Source of the DNA: Psychroflexus salis
GTDB taxonomy: Bacteria; Bacteroidota; Bacteroidia; Flavobacteriales; Flavobacteriaceae
Direction of reading: 5' to 3'
Length of the DNA: 64,000 nt
Assembly: GCF_014640175.1 (NCBI RefSeq)
Contig: NZ_BMGL01000011.1
Location: forward strand, 1-64,000
Notes under the pieces: generated by a model
The model's input: the letters and a program-made list of their open reading frames with translations, nothing else
Database searches by the model: none
Told to the model about the DNA's origin: nothing
Part shown: piece after piece, positions 18,021 through 26,590 of the stretch
Layout of the letters: each line of letters begins with the position of its first letter
Position numbering within the stretch: position 1 is the stretch's first letter
Position numbers and translations under genes: made by a program

Positions 18021-19715
18021 TTACTTTTCCTTCCAATTATCACGTAAAGTAACGGTTCGGTTAAAAATGAGATGGTTTTCTGTTGAATCTCGATCAACAC
18101 AAAAATAGCCTTTACGTTGAAACTGGACTACTTCTTCAACTTTTGCATTTTTAAGGCTAGGCTCAACATAAGCGGTAATAACTTCCAAAGAATTTGGATT
18201 TATAAAATCTAGGAAATCCTTGTCTTTATATTCGGTCGGATCTTCTACACTAAACAAACGATCATAAAGGCGAACTTCTGCTGCAACCGCATGCGGTATA
18301 GAAACCCAATGCAAAGTCCCTTTTACTTTTCTTTTTGATGCTTCAGTGCCACTTCCACTTTTACTATCTTCATCGTAGGTACAATGTACTTCAACAATGT
18401 TTCCAGCTTCATCTTTAATGGCTTTTTCAGCTTTAATGATATAGGCATTTTTTAAGCGAACTTCTTTTCCCAATTTAAGTCTAAAAAACTTTCGGTTGGC
18501 TTCTTCTCTAAAGTCTTCTTTTTCAATATAAATTTCACGAGAAAAAGGAACTTGGCGTTCTCCTGCAGCTTCGTCTTCTGGATTACCAGCCTGTTCGGTA
18601 GGCAAGTTTTCTGCAGTTAGCCATTCTTCTTTTCCTTCAGGGTAATTCGTAATTACCACTTTTAATGGGTCTAAAACACTCATTACACGTGGAGCGGTTT
18701 TATTTAAATCTTCACGAACGCAAAATTCTAAATGAGAGAGGTCGATTCTGTTTTCTCGTTTTCCAATTCCTATGCTATCTGCAAAATTTCGAATAGAAGC
18801 TGGAGAATAACCTCTGCGGCGTAGTCCAGAAATGGTTGGCATACGCGGATCATCCCAACTTTCTACCACTTTATTTTCTACTAACTCAGCTAATTTTCGT
18901 TTACTTACAACGGTATGGCTTAAATTTCTTCTAGCAAATTCACGTTGTTTTGGGGGGAATTCGCCTGGCTTACAAACTTTATTTATAAACCAATTATATA
19001 ATTCGCGGTGGGGTAAAAACTCTAAGGTACAGAATGAATGCGAAATTTGTTCAATAAAATCAGATTCGCCATGTGCCCAATCGTACATCGGGTAAATGTT
19101 CCAATCGTTTCCAGTTCGGTGATGTGCTTTATGTAAGCAGCGATACATGACAGGATCACGCATTAACATGTTAGGAGAAGCCATATCTATTTTTGCACGT
19201 ACTACGTGTTCTTTTTCTTTGGTTTCCCCATTTTTCATGGCTTCAAAAAGAGAAAGGTTTTCTTCCACATTTCGGTTTCTGTACGGACTTGGTTTTCCAG
19301 GTTCAGACGGGGTTCCTTTTTGAGCAGCTATTTCTTCAGAAGTTTGGCTATCTACGTAAGCATCTCCATTTTTAATCAACTCTACCGTCCAATCGTATAA
19401 CTGCTGAAAATAATCGGATGCATAACATTCTTTTGCCCATTTAAAACCTAACCACTCCACATCTGCTTTAATAGCATCTACAAATTCTTTTTCTTCTTTA
19501 ATTGGATTGGTATCGTCGAAACGCAAATTAACAGGTGCGTTATATTTTAAGCCCAAACCAAAATTTAAGCAAATGGATGAAGCATGTCCAATGTGCAAAT
19601 AACCGTTGGGTTCGGGGGGGAAACGAAACTTTAATTGATCTTTTGTATAGTCCTTTTGTAAATCTTCTTCAATAATTTGCTCAATAAAATTGAGTGATTT
19701 CTTCTCTTCTGACAT
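18021..19715 (-). CDS. glnS: glutamine--tRNA ligase
   Basis: A 564-residue class I aminoacyl-tRNA synthetase that charges tRNA-Gln. The class I signatures are PPEPNGYLHIGHASS (HIGH at residues 41-44) and VVSKRKL near 269-275, the KMSKS counterpart. RFDDTNP and YPMYDWAHGESDFIEQISHS are typical of GlnRS rather than GluRS. The C-terminal anticodon-binding beta-barrels fill about residues 345-564. Some Bacteroidota carry a GlnRS fused to a YqeY domain; this one ends at the normal GlnRS length. It stands alone. Confidence 0.93.
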   Translation of the reverse strand: MSEEKKSLNFIEQIIEEDLQKDYTKDQLKFRFPPEPNGYLHIGHASSICLNFGLGLKYNAPVNLRFDDTNPIKEEKEFVDAIKADVEWLGFKWAKECYASDYFQQLYDWTVELIKNGDAYVDSQTSEEIAAQKGTPSEPGKPSPYRNRNVEENLSLFEAMKNGETKEKEHVVRAKIDMASPNMLMRDPVMYRCLHKAHHRTGNDWNIYPMYDWAHGESDFIEQISHSFCTLEFLPHRELYNWFINKVCKPGEFPPKQREFARRNLSHTVVSKRKLAELVENKVVESWDDPRMPTISGLRRRGYSPASIRNFADSIGIGKRENRIDLSHLEFCVREDLNKTAPRVMSVLDPLKVVITNYPEGKEEWLTAENLPTEQAGNPEDEAAGERQVPFSREIYIEKEDFREEANRKFFRLKLGKEVRLKNAYIIKAEKAIKDEAGNIVEVHCTYDEDSKSGSGTEASKRKVKGTLHWVSIPHAVAAEVRLYDRLFSVEDPTEYKDKDFLDFINPNSLEVITAYVEPSLKNAKVEEVVQFQRKGYFCVDRDSTENHLIFNRTVTLRDNWKEK

Positions 19716-19982
19716 GTGCTCAAGTTAAGCTGCGAATTTACTGAATTTCTACTTCACATAAAGCAAAGCTTAAAAAGAAATACGTACATCGTAAAAATAC
19801 CTTACTATCGATGATTTATAGCTTAAAATTACGATGTGATAGCCATAGATAATAAATTGAGTTTTAGAAAATATTTGTTGCGAATACATGAATAAAAATC
19901 TATGCATTTGGGGCTGTTTTTATATAAATTTGGTTAACTGACCGAAAAACGGACATAAACTTATTTACTATTGAAACTTTGT

Positions 19983-19990
19983 TAACTTTG
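19983..19990 (+). promoter_or_regulatory. -7 box for the LysE-type gene
   Basis: TAACTTTG fits TAnnTTTG and ends 17 bases before the ATG at 20008. The rest of the 19716-19982 gap is AT-rich with no gene. Confidence 0.5.
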
Positions 19991-20007
19991 AACATCAAAA
20001 TTAATTT

Positions 20008-20691
20008 ATGCTACAAGATATTTTAGCAGCACTGCCGCTAGGTCTTTTTTTGGCTTTTTTAATTGGGCCTGTTTTTTTTATTTTGCTAGAAACAGCTGCT
20101 ATGCGGGGATTTCGAGCTGCTTTGGCATTCGATTTGGGCGTGATTTTAGCCGATATTGTTTTTCTTTGTGTAGCTTATTTTGGAACCAATCAACTTTTGC
20201 TGCGCATTAAAGACGACCCTGCTTTGTTTTTGTTTGGTGGCACCGTATTAACTACCTATGGAATAATAGGTTTTTTAAAAGTGAAAAAAACCAGCCTAAA
20301 TCCTGCTAAATTTCAAATTCAAAAACTCAAAGGTAAAGCTTACTTAGGCATTGCAGGAAAAGGTTTTTTACTTAACTTCATTAATATTGGCGTGTTGGGT
20401 TTTTGGTTGGGCTTAATTATTGTTTTTGGGCCTAGTTTAGATATGCAACCTAATCGACTTATTACTTTTTTTAGTACCGTATTAATAACCTATTTAGTCA
20501 TTGATATTTTTAAAATTTTATTAGCTAAAAAACTAAATAAAAAATTAACTCCTACTCGTGTGGCCATGGCTAAAAAAATAATAAGTATTGTTATCATTGT
20601 TTTTGGTACAGTTCTTATATTTCGTGGGCTTTTTCCTAATCAAACTAAAAAATTTGAGCCTGGTGTGGAAGAAATAATGCCTAATCCTTAA
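20008..20691 (+). CDS. LysE/RhtB family exporter
   Basis: A 227-residue inner-membrane protein with about six transmembrane helices. The N-terminal segment ALPLGLFLAFLIGPVFFILL carries the GP motif of the LysE superfamily, which exports amino acids or related small molecules, and GFRAALAFDLGVILADI is also typical. The substrate cannot be told from the sequence. It is convergent with the helicase gene and overlaps its end by 4 bases. Confidence 0.82.
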   Translation: MLQDILAALPLGLFLAFLIGPVFFILLETAAMRGFRAALAFDLGVILADIVFLCVAYFGTNQLLLRIKDDPALFLFGGTVLTTYGIIGFLKVKKTSLNPAKFQIQKLKGKAYLGIAGKGFLLNFINIGVLGFWLGLIIVFGPSLDMQPNRLITFFSTVLITYLVIDIFKILLAKKLNKKLTPTRVAMAKKIISIVIIVFGTVLIFRGLFPNQTKKFEPGVEEIMPNP

Positions 20692-23138
20692 GATTGAAGC
20701 TTTTTAATCATACGTTGAATGCGGTCTTTTAATTTTTCTGAAGAAAGTTTTTCGCGTAAGCGATCGGTGATAATTGGAAAGGAAAACGGCGTAGCATATT
20801 TGCAATCTCTCCAAATAATTTCTTGATTCTGAATGCGCTCTAAAGCCAATTGAAGCCTTCCTTGTTCTAAACTGTGCTCAAAAGTTTCTACGTAAGCTTG
20901 TTGGTATAATAAATTAGTAGCATCAAAATCTTTAAACACATCAAAAATAAGTTGCGAACTGGATTGTAAATGTTTGTTTTGTACACTTTTATTTGGATAG
21001 CCTGTAAAAACCAATCCCGCAATAACTGCAATGTCTCTAAATTTTCTTTTTGCCATTTCTGTAGCATTTAAGCTTTTTTCTAAATCTTGCATTAAGTAAG
21101 CCGAAGAAAATAAGTTGTTATCTAAGACTTGTTGCATATCTACTTTGGTGTCCGAAAGTAACTCGAATCCATAATCGTTAAACGCGATGGAAAACGATAT
21201 GGGTTGCAGTAAACTGATGCGGTAAGCTAATAAACTCGCTAAAGCTTCATGTACAAATCGACCTTCGAATGGGTAAAAAACATGATGATTTCCTTCTCTA
21301 GTTGAAAAAGTTTCAATTAAAAATTCTTTATCTGTGGGAATGATAGATTCCAATTCCTGTCGTTCAAAAATTGGAGCTAAAGCTTGTAGTTCTTCAGACT
21401 TTTTGGGTTGATGCGCTGCATATAATTCAGCTCTTAACAATTCGGACATTTGCGAAGACAAACTTAATCTCCCGCCCATCCAGCTGGGTACTTTAGCCGT
21501 TTTTTGTTTCGATTTTCGTACCAAAACTTGCATGCTTTTTATACGTACCAACTCTAAATTTCTTCCTGCAAAAGTAAATACATCACCGGGTTTTAATTTA
21601 GAAATGAACCATTCTTCAATTGAGCCTAAAAACCCGCCACTGATATATTTTACTGTTAAAACTGCATCACTCACAATCGTGCCAATTTGAAGCCGATGCC
21701 GCATAGCAATTCCGCGGTGAGTTACTTTAAATTTTCTATCTTCTCCAATTTCGACTTTTTTGTATTCATTGTAGTTTTGAAGGGACTCGCCACCATACAC
21801 AATAAAATTTAAAGCCCAATTCCATTGCGTTTCTGTTAGGGCTTGAAAGCAAAAAGTAGATTTTATTTCGGGATAAATTTCATTGGGGTAAAAACCATCA
21901 GAAACTGCTAAAGTGGTTAAATATTGCACCAATACATCGAAGGAGTTTATATAAGGCAGTCGGTTTTCTACTGCATTTTTTCGAACTGCTTTTTGCAAAG
22001 CAGAAGCTTCAATTAATTCGATGGCATGTGTTGGTAAAAAGTAAATTTTACTGGTTTTTCCAGGTTGATGTCCGCTTCGTCCCGCGCGTTGAAGAAATCG
22101 AGCAACGCCTTTAGGTCCGCCGATTTGTATAATGGTTTCTACGGGTGCAAAATCTACTCCTAAGTCTAAGCTCGAAGTACAAACCACAGCTTTTAAACTT
22201 TCGTTTCGTATAGCATTTTCTACCCAAATTCTAGTTTCTTTATTAATGCTGCCGTGGTGCATGGCCAATTCTCCTGCAAATTCAGGATATTTTTCTAATA
22301 TTTTTTGAAACCAAATTTCGCATTGCGAACGGGTGTTAGTGAAAATTAAAGTGGTTTTCGAATTTTTAATAATTGGAATAATCTGCTCTAAAAGATGAAT
22401 TCCTAAATGACCACGCCATGGAAACTTTTCCATTTCTTTAGGAATAATACTTTTTACTACAATCTTTTTTTGAAGATTGGCTTTTATAAGTGTAGTTTGT
22501 TTTTTATTAGAAGCCGCATCGCCTAAAAGAACTTCGAGTGCTTGCTTTAAGTTTCCGATGGTTGCCGAAATTCCCCAAATACGTAAATCTGTTGTAATAT
22601 TTTTTATTCGAGAAAGCGCTAATTCCATTTGTACGCCGCGTTTGGTGCCGAGTAATTCGTGCCACTCGTCTACCACAATGGCATGGCAATTTTTGAAGGT
22701 CTCAGGGTAGTTTTTACTCGCCAATAACAACTGCAAGCTTTCTGGAGTAGTAATCAGGAAGTCGGGCATATTCCGTTTTTGCTTTGCTCTTTCTTTTTGT
22801 GGAGTATCGCCTGTTCGAATTCCAACTTGAAAAGGCAAATTTAAATCTTCGATTAAACGCTCAATAGATTGTTTAATTTCTAAGGAAAGTGCTCGAAGCG
22901 GTGTTATCCAGACTGCTTTTAATCCTTTTTCAGCTTTTGAAGCTGTTGAAGTTTGCAATAAATCGGCTAGAATCGGAATCCAAAGTGCGTATGTTTTCCC
23001 ACTGCCTGTTGGCGCATTTAAAAGTCCATTTTTTCTTTCGGCATAAGCTTTCCAAGTATCTTTTTGAAACTGAAATGGCTCCCATCCTTGATGTCTGAAC
23101 CAAGCTTCAATTTGATTTTGAAATTCGTTTTTTTTCAT
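20688..23138 (-). CDS. Lhr-like DEXH-box helicase (ligase-associated type)
   Basis: An 816-residue SF2 helicase. Motif I is LNAPTGSGKTYALWIP, motif II VVDEWHELLGTKRG, motif III ISATIGN, and motifs V and VI are VVCTSSLDLGVDFAPV and FLQRAGRSGHQPG, followed by the winged-helix and Lhr core regions. This layout fits the 'ligase-associated DNA damage response' helicases; the usual partner genes (ATP-dependent DNA ligase, exonuclease, phosphoesterase) are not next to it. The ATG at 23138 is chosen over one at 23156 because the -7 box TACTTTTG (23154-23161) covers the earlier codon. Confidence 0.85.
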   Translation of the reverse strand: MKKNEFQNQIEAWFRHQGWEPFQFQKDTWKAYAERKNGLLNAPTGSGKTYALWIPILADLLQTSTASKAEKGLKAVWITPLRALSLEIKQSIERLIEDLNLPFQVGIRTGDTPQKERAKQKRNMPDFLITTPESLQLLLASKNYPETFKNCHAIVVDEWHELLGTKRGVQMELALSRIKNITTDLRIWGISATIGNLKQALEVLLGDAASNKKQTTLIKANLQKKIVVKSIIPKEMEKFPWRGHLGIHLLEQIIPIIKNSKTTLIFTNTRSQCEIWFQKILEKYPEFAGELAMHHGSINKETRIWVENAIRNESLKAVVCTSSLDLGVDFAPVETIIQIGGPKGVARFLQRAGRSGHQPGKTSKIYFLPTHAIELIEASALQKAVRKNAVENRLPYINSFDVLVQYLTTLAVSDGFYPNEIYPEIKSTFCFQALTETQWNWALNFIVYGGESLQNYNEYKKVEIGEDRKFKVTHRGIAMRHRLQIGTIVSDAVLTVKYISGGFLGSIEEWFISKLKPGDVFTFAGRNLELVRIKSMQVLVRKSKQKTAKVPSWMGGRLSLSSQMSELLRAELYAAHQPKKSEELQALAPIFERQELESIIPTDKEFLIETFSTREGNHHVFYPFEGRFVHEALASLLAYRISLLQPISFSIAFNDYGFELLSDTKVDMQQVLDNNLFSSAYLMQDLEKSLNATEMAKRKFRDIAVIAGLVFTGYPNKSVQNKHLQSSSQLIFDVFKDFDATNLLYQQAYVETFEHSLEQGRLQLALERIQNQEIIWRDCKYATPFSFPIITDRLREKLSSEKLKDRIQRMIKKLQS

Positions 23139-23153
23139 TGTAGCAGTTCGTTT

Positions 23154-23161
23154 CAAAAGTA
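23154..23161 (-). promoter_or_regulatory. -7 box of the Lhr-like helicase promoter
   Basis: TACTTTTG on the minus strand. Transcription would start near 23150, downstream of an ATG at 23156 and upstream of the one at 23138, which decides the start. Confidence 0.55.
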
Positions 23162-23285
23162 GGCGATAAAGTTTTTATACCTAAAAAATAAAGTTACGAT
23201 AATAAACTTTCAAATGAAGTATATCAACTTATTCACAAACTTTTTTACATCATCAAATAATACAAATTGAATACGTTTAGATTTT

Positions 23286-23323
23286 CAGTAAAAAAAATCT
23301 GCTTCAATGTATGAAGCAGATTT
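23286..23323 (-). terminator. intrinsic terminator after the M36 protease gene
   Basis: AAATCTGCTTCA (23295-23306) and TGAAGCAGATTT (23312-23323) form a perfect 12-bp stem. On the minus strand a T run follows. It lies about 20 bases past the protease stop. Confidence 0.85.
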
Positions 23324-23344
23324 AATTATATAGAAAGCTTCAAT

Positions 23345-25972
23345 TTAGTTTACCAATAGTTTTTTTGTGAATGTGGCTTCATTTGAAATTACTTTAATTA
23401 GATAAACTCCAGAATTCAATTCATTAATAGGTAATACAATTGCATTTGAAGCATCTTTTCGGTAATTTACTAGCTTTTTACCATTGATGTTAAATATTGA
23501 AATTTCAACTTCTCCCGAAATACGATTTCCTAAGTCCAAATGGATTTGATGCTTAGCCGGATTTGGCCACAATTTAAATTCTTCATTAATAAAGCCTTGA
23601 TTGCTTAAGTTAGTACAATCGAGTTCATCGGTGGGTGGCATATCGAAAGCTTCAACTTGGTCAAAACGATTATCAGCATCGCCTTGGTCTGCGCTCCAAC
23701 CTAAGCCCCGGTTGGCGAATGCTTGCCAAATTAAACATTGGTTAGCTCCATTGTTTGCCAATTCATCTGCCATTAAAATAGCATCTCGTCCATCGACAAA
23801 TCCGGGACTACAGTTTTGTAATTTAAGGCCATCGATAACCAATTGTAAAGCGATGTTGTTACCGCCATTGCCATTATAAAGATCAGGGTCAAAACCGTAT
23901 ACATCAATTAAATCCCAGGTCATATTCCAAAGCATTTGTGCCCAAATGTATCCAATACCGTGTGGTTGAGATAAATTTTGGTTGTTGGTAATGTCAAAAG
24001 TGAAAGGACTAATTGCAGTGTTTGTACTATATGGGGTAGGGCGAATACCGTTTCCAGTAATGGGTTGAGAAATTGCGAAGGTTCCATAACCACGGCCTTG
24101 AGTAGCAACATCGGTAGCTTTCATAGTAAGCAAGAGGCCTAAAAAATCGCTCCAACCTTCGCCCATTTGTTCTTCGTTAAATAAACAATTGGCTTGCAAA
24201 CTTCCGCCAGTTAATCGGTTAGAAACCCCGTGTCCATATTCATGAGCAATAATTCCGTTATCGAAATCACCATCGATAAAATAAGGCCCGTTATTAGCTA
24301 AAGTAGCGTTAATAGTAGTGTTCGATTCTAATTCTGTTATAAGTGCTTCCCCATCGGCTTGAGATACCATGATGGAAGGAATATTAATTAAATTTGAATT
24401 TCCTCCCATATTTATAGGCATTCCTCCAACGTTATTTACCACAATTACAGCTAAAGCTCCAGCTTGCTGAGCTTTTTCAACTTTAGAAACAAAAGTACAT
24501 TCGCCTCTACGCACTACAGCAATTTTATTGTTTAGTTCGGCTGTGTTTGTTATTGTACCACAAGCCAGATAATCTGTAGTAAACTCATTAATGTCGTTTA
24601 CTAAAACCAAATCTGTTGTTATAGGATCGCTAGAAAGTCGTGGGCCAAAGTTGGCTTCTAAACCGTTAATTCCATCAGCAAGATTAGTTGGGCTTACAAT
24701 AGTTAAAGGAGGATTTATAGGGCCTACAGGCGACCATAAATACATGGTCATGGATGGATTGTTTCCATCGGGAGGTGTTCCAAAAGTAGCATTGTTTATA
24801 CCTGCGCCATCTTGGGCATCGGCATACACAAAATCATTTCCAATACCTTCGCCAGTATAATTTGTAGCTTGAAAATTTCCTGAAGCCTCATCAAATCCAT
24901 ACTGATGTAGGATATCGTGTAAAATATTATTCCAATAAAACAAATTGGTAATAGCTGCATCCTCATAAACTTCTGGAGGAGCATCGAAAGCCAAGGGATA
25001 ATCGAACACTAAATTGTTTCCGCCGTCGGGTGCATGTCCAATTGTATTTTGTCCCGCTCTATCTTCTTGCGCCCAGACATTATTTCCACGAGTAATAGTA
25101 AATTCTGCTCCAACAACTCCGTTGGTATCGTGCCATCCAAATGGCGATGCGTTGGCATCTGCTGGATCTATAATTAAACTCCTTTCTCCGTGATTGGGCG
25201 ACTCTACAGGAATTGGATATACATTATATTGTGCACCATCGGTAGCTATTGTATAGTTTTGAAGGGTAGAAAATAAACTTTCATTCTGAGGAGCGATTGA
25301 ACTACTTAAGCCTAAATTTTGATTACTATGCTTGTGGTTTAAGTTGCAAGATAAATTCCAATTGTTTTTACTTATTATTTCGCCAGTTTGTGCGTCTACC
25401 CGAACACTCCACCAATTATTTTGGTTTTTTGCATGAATGGAAAGATCCCAAGCTAAACGAATTTCATTTGCTCCTTTAATTTTTTGATACACTAATTTAA
25501 CAGGAATTTGGTCGTAAGAAATATTGGCTTTATTGTATAAAAATTCTGTGGCACTTTTGGCATCTACAACTTGTAAATTAATAGGAGAATCTAACCCAAG
25601 TTGTTGACTAGCATTTACAATGGCTTCAGTTGGATTAATTGTTGTTGAAGAAGTATTGATTCGGTTTGCAATATTACTTTCGAAGTTGTTTGAGAAATGA
25701 AGCACTTTTTCGTCTCTTATTGCCAAAACACCCAAAGCATTAAAAATAGGAATTCCGCTAAATTGTTGAATTATATAAACGTTATTTGTTTTGGTACTTT
25801 TAGCATAATGCGAAGAATTTACTTCAACATCGGTAACATCTTGTTGACTAAATTTATTATTAGCAACTTCTTCGTTTAATTTTTGTTGAATAAGATTAGT
25901 AAAATCTTGTGCAAATAATGGGAATGAAAAGCTGTAAATGATACAGAATACAACTAACTTTTTAAAAGACAT
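23345..25972 (-). CDS. secreted M36 (fungalysin-like) metalloprotease with T9SS sorting domain
   Basis: An 875-residue secreted zinc protease. Parts in order: a signal peptide (residues 1-21, ending LFA|QDF), an FTP-like propeptide (about 30-190), the M36 catalytic domain with HEYGH at 577-581 and the third zinc ligand Glu in GEGWSD (E605), and a protease-associated domain inserted before the zinc site (about 455-560, KIAVVRRGECTFVSKVEKA). The C-terminal type IX secretion domain (about 800-875) includes LWPNPAKHQIHLDL, ISIFNINGKKL and GVYLIKV. It should be exported by Sec, then T9SS, to the cell surface or medium to digest protein. It is a single-gene unit with a terminator. Confidence 0.92.
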   Translation of the reverse strand: MSFKKLVVFCIIYSFSFPLFAQDFTNLIQQKLNEEVANNKFSQQDVTDVEVNSSHYAKSTKTNNVYIIQQFSGIPIFNALGVLAIRDEKVLHFSNNFESNIANRINTSSTTINPTEAIVNASQQLGLDSPINLQVVDAKSATEFLYNKANISYDQIPVKLVYQKIKGANEIRLAWDLSIHAKNQNNWWSVRVDAQTGEIISKNNWNLSCNLNHKHSNQNLGLSSSIAPQNESLFSTLQNYTIATDGAQYNVYPIPVESPNHGERSLIIDPADANASPFGWHDTNGVVGAEFTITRGNNVWAQEDRAGQNTIGHAPDGGNNLVFDYPLAFDAPPEVYEDAAITNLFYWNNILHDILHQYGFDEASGNFQATNYTGEGIGNDFVYADAQDGAGINNATFGTPPDGNNPSMTMYLWSPVGPINPPLTIVSPTNLADGINGLEANFGPRLSSDPITTDLVLVNDINEFTTDYLACGTITNTAELNNKIAVVRRGECTFVSKVEKAQQAGALAVIVVNNVGGMPINMGGNSNLINIPSIMVSQADGEALITELESNTTINATLANNGPYFIDGDFDNGIIAHEYGHGVSNRLTGGSLQANCLFNEEQMGEGWSDFLGLLLTMKATDVATQGRGYGTFAISQPITGNGIRPTPYSTNTAISPFTFDITNNQNLSQPHGIGYIWAQMLWNMTWDLIDVYGFDPDLYNGNGGNNIALQLVIDGLKLQNCSPGFVDGRDAILMADELANNGANQCLIWQAFANRGLGWSADQGDADNRFDQVEAFDMPPTDELDCTNLSNQGFINEEFKLWPNPAKHQIHLDLGNRISGEVEISIFNINGKKLVNYRKDASNAIVLPINELNSGVYLIKVISNEATFTKKLLVN

Positions 25973-26084
25973 GTTTCAAATTTTGAACAAAATAGAGGAA
26001 AAATTTCTTTTAAAAAATTAAAAAGTGATTTGCAGTTTTTTTTTAACAATTGTAAATTAAAACTCTTGAGCTTTGTTGTTTATT

Positions 26085-26567
26085 TTAATCAGCCTTTTTG
26101 CTTTGAAGAAAAAGCGCAACAATTCCAGAAATAACAATTCCCATAGATACATTAAATAAAATTGCGTTTTTAATGTAAGCTTCTAAGCTGTGAAAGTTTT
26201 TAGCTGAAGTTTCTTTTCCGCCACTTATAAGGTATCGATCGATTGCTAAATCGATAAAATCTGGCGATAGAAATGTATTCATATAATAAATAGTTGCAGG
26301 AGAAAGGGACGCAATTAATATAGAGAGAATGCCGCCCGATAAAAAAGCTTGTTGCCAGCTAACCTTGCCTTTGTAGTATTGGTATTTTTTCTCGCGTATA
26401 GCTAAGTAAAAAAATACCACCTGTGGAAAAATGATTAATAAGCTATAAAAAGTATGGAATTGAATAAGCTCATCGTGCCAGCCTAAGTATTTTTCTAGCG
26501 AAAGCCAAAGCATATTGAAGGCGGTGCAGTATAATGCCCATTTAAATTCTATTTCAAACTTTTTCAA
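26085..26567 (-). CDS. DUF4199 family membrane protein
   Basis: A 160-residue protein with four predicted transmembrane helices (about residues 8-25, 38-55, 72-92, 135-155) and the DUF4199 pattern (FEIEFKWALYCTAFNMLW, WQQAFLSGGILSILIA). The function of this Bacteroidota family is unknown. It starts 23 bases after secA on the same strand and is probably read through from it, but no specific link to secretion is shown. Confidence 0.75.
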   Translation of the reverse strand: MKKFEIEFKWALYCTAFNMLWLSLEKYLGWHDELIQFHTFYSLLIIFPQVVFFYLAIREKKYQYYKGKVSWQQAFLSGGILSILIASLSPATIYYMNTFLSPDFIDLAIDRYLISGGKETSAKNFHSLEAYIKNAILFNVSMGIVISGIVALFLQSKKAD

Positions 26568-26590
26568 AATGCTTTGGTTTAATTAATTGT

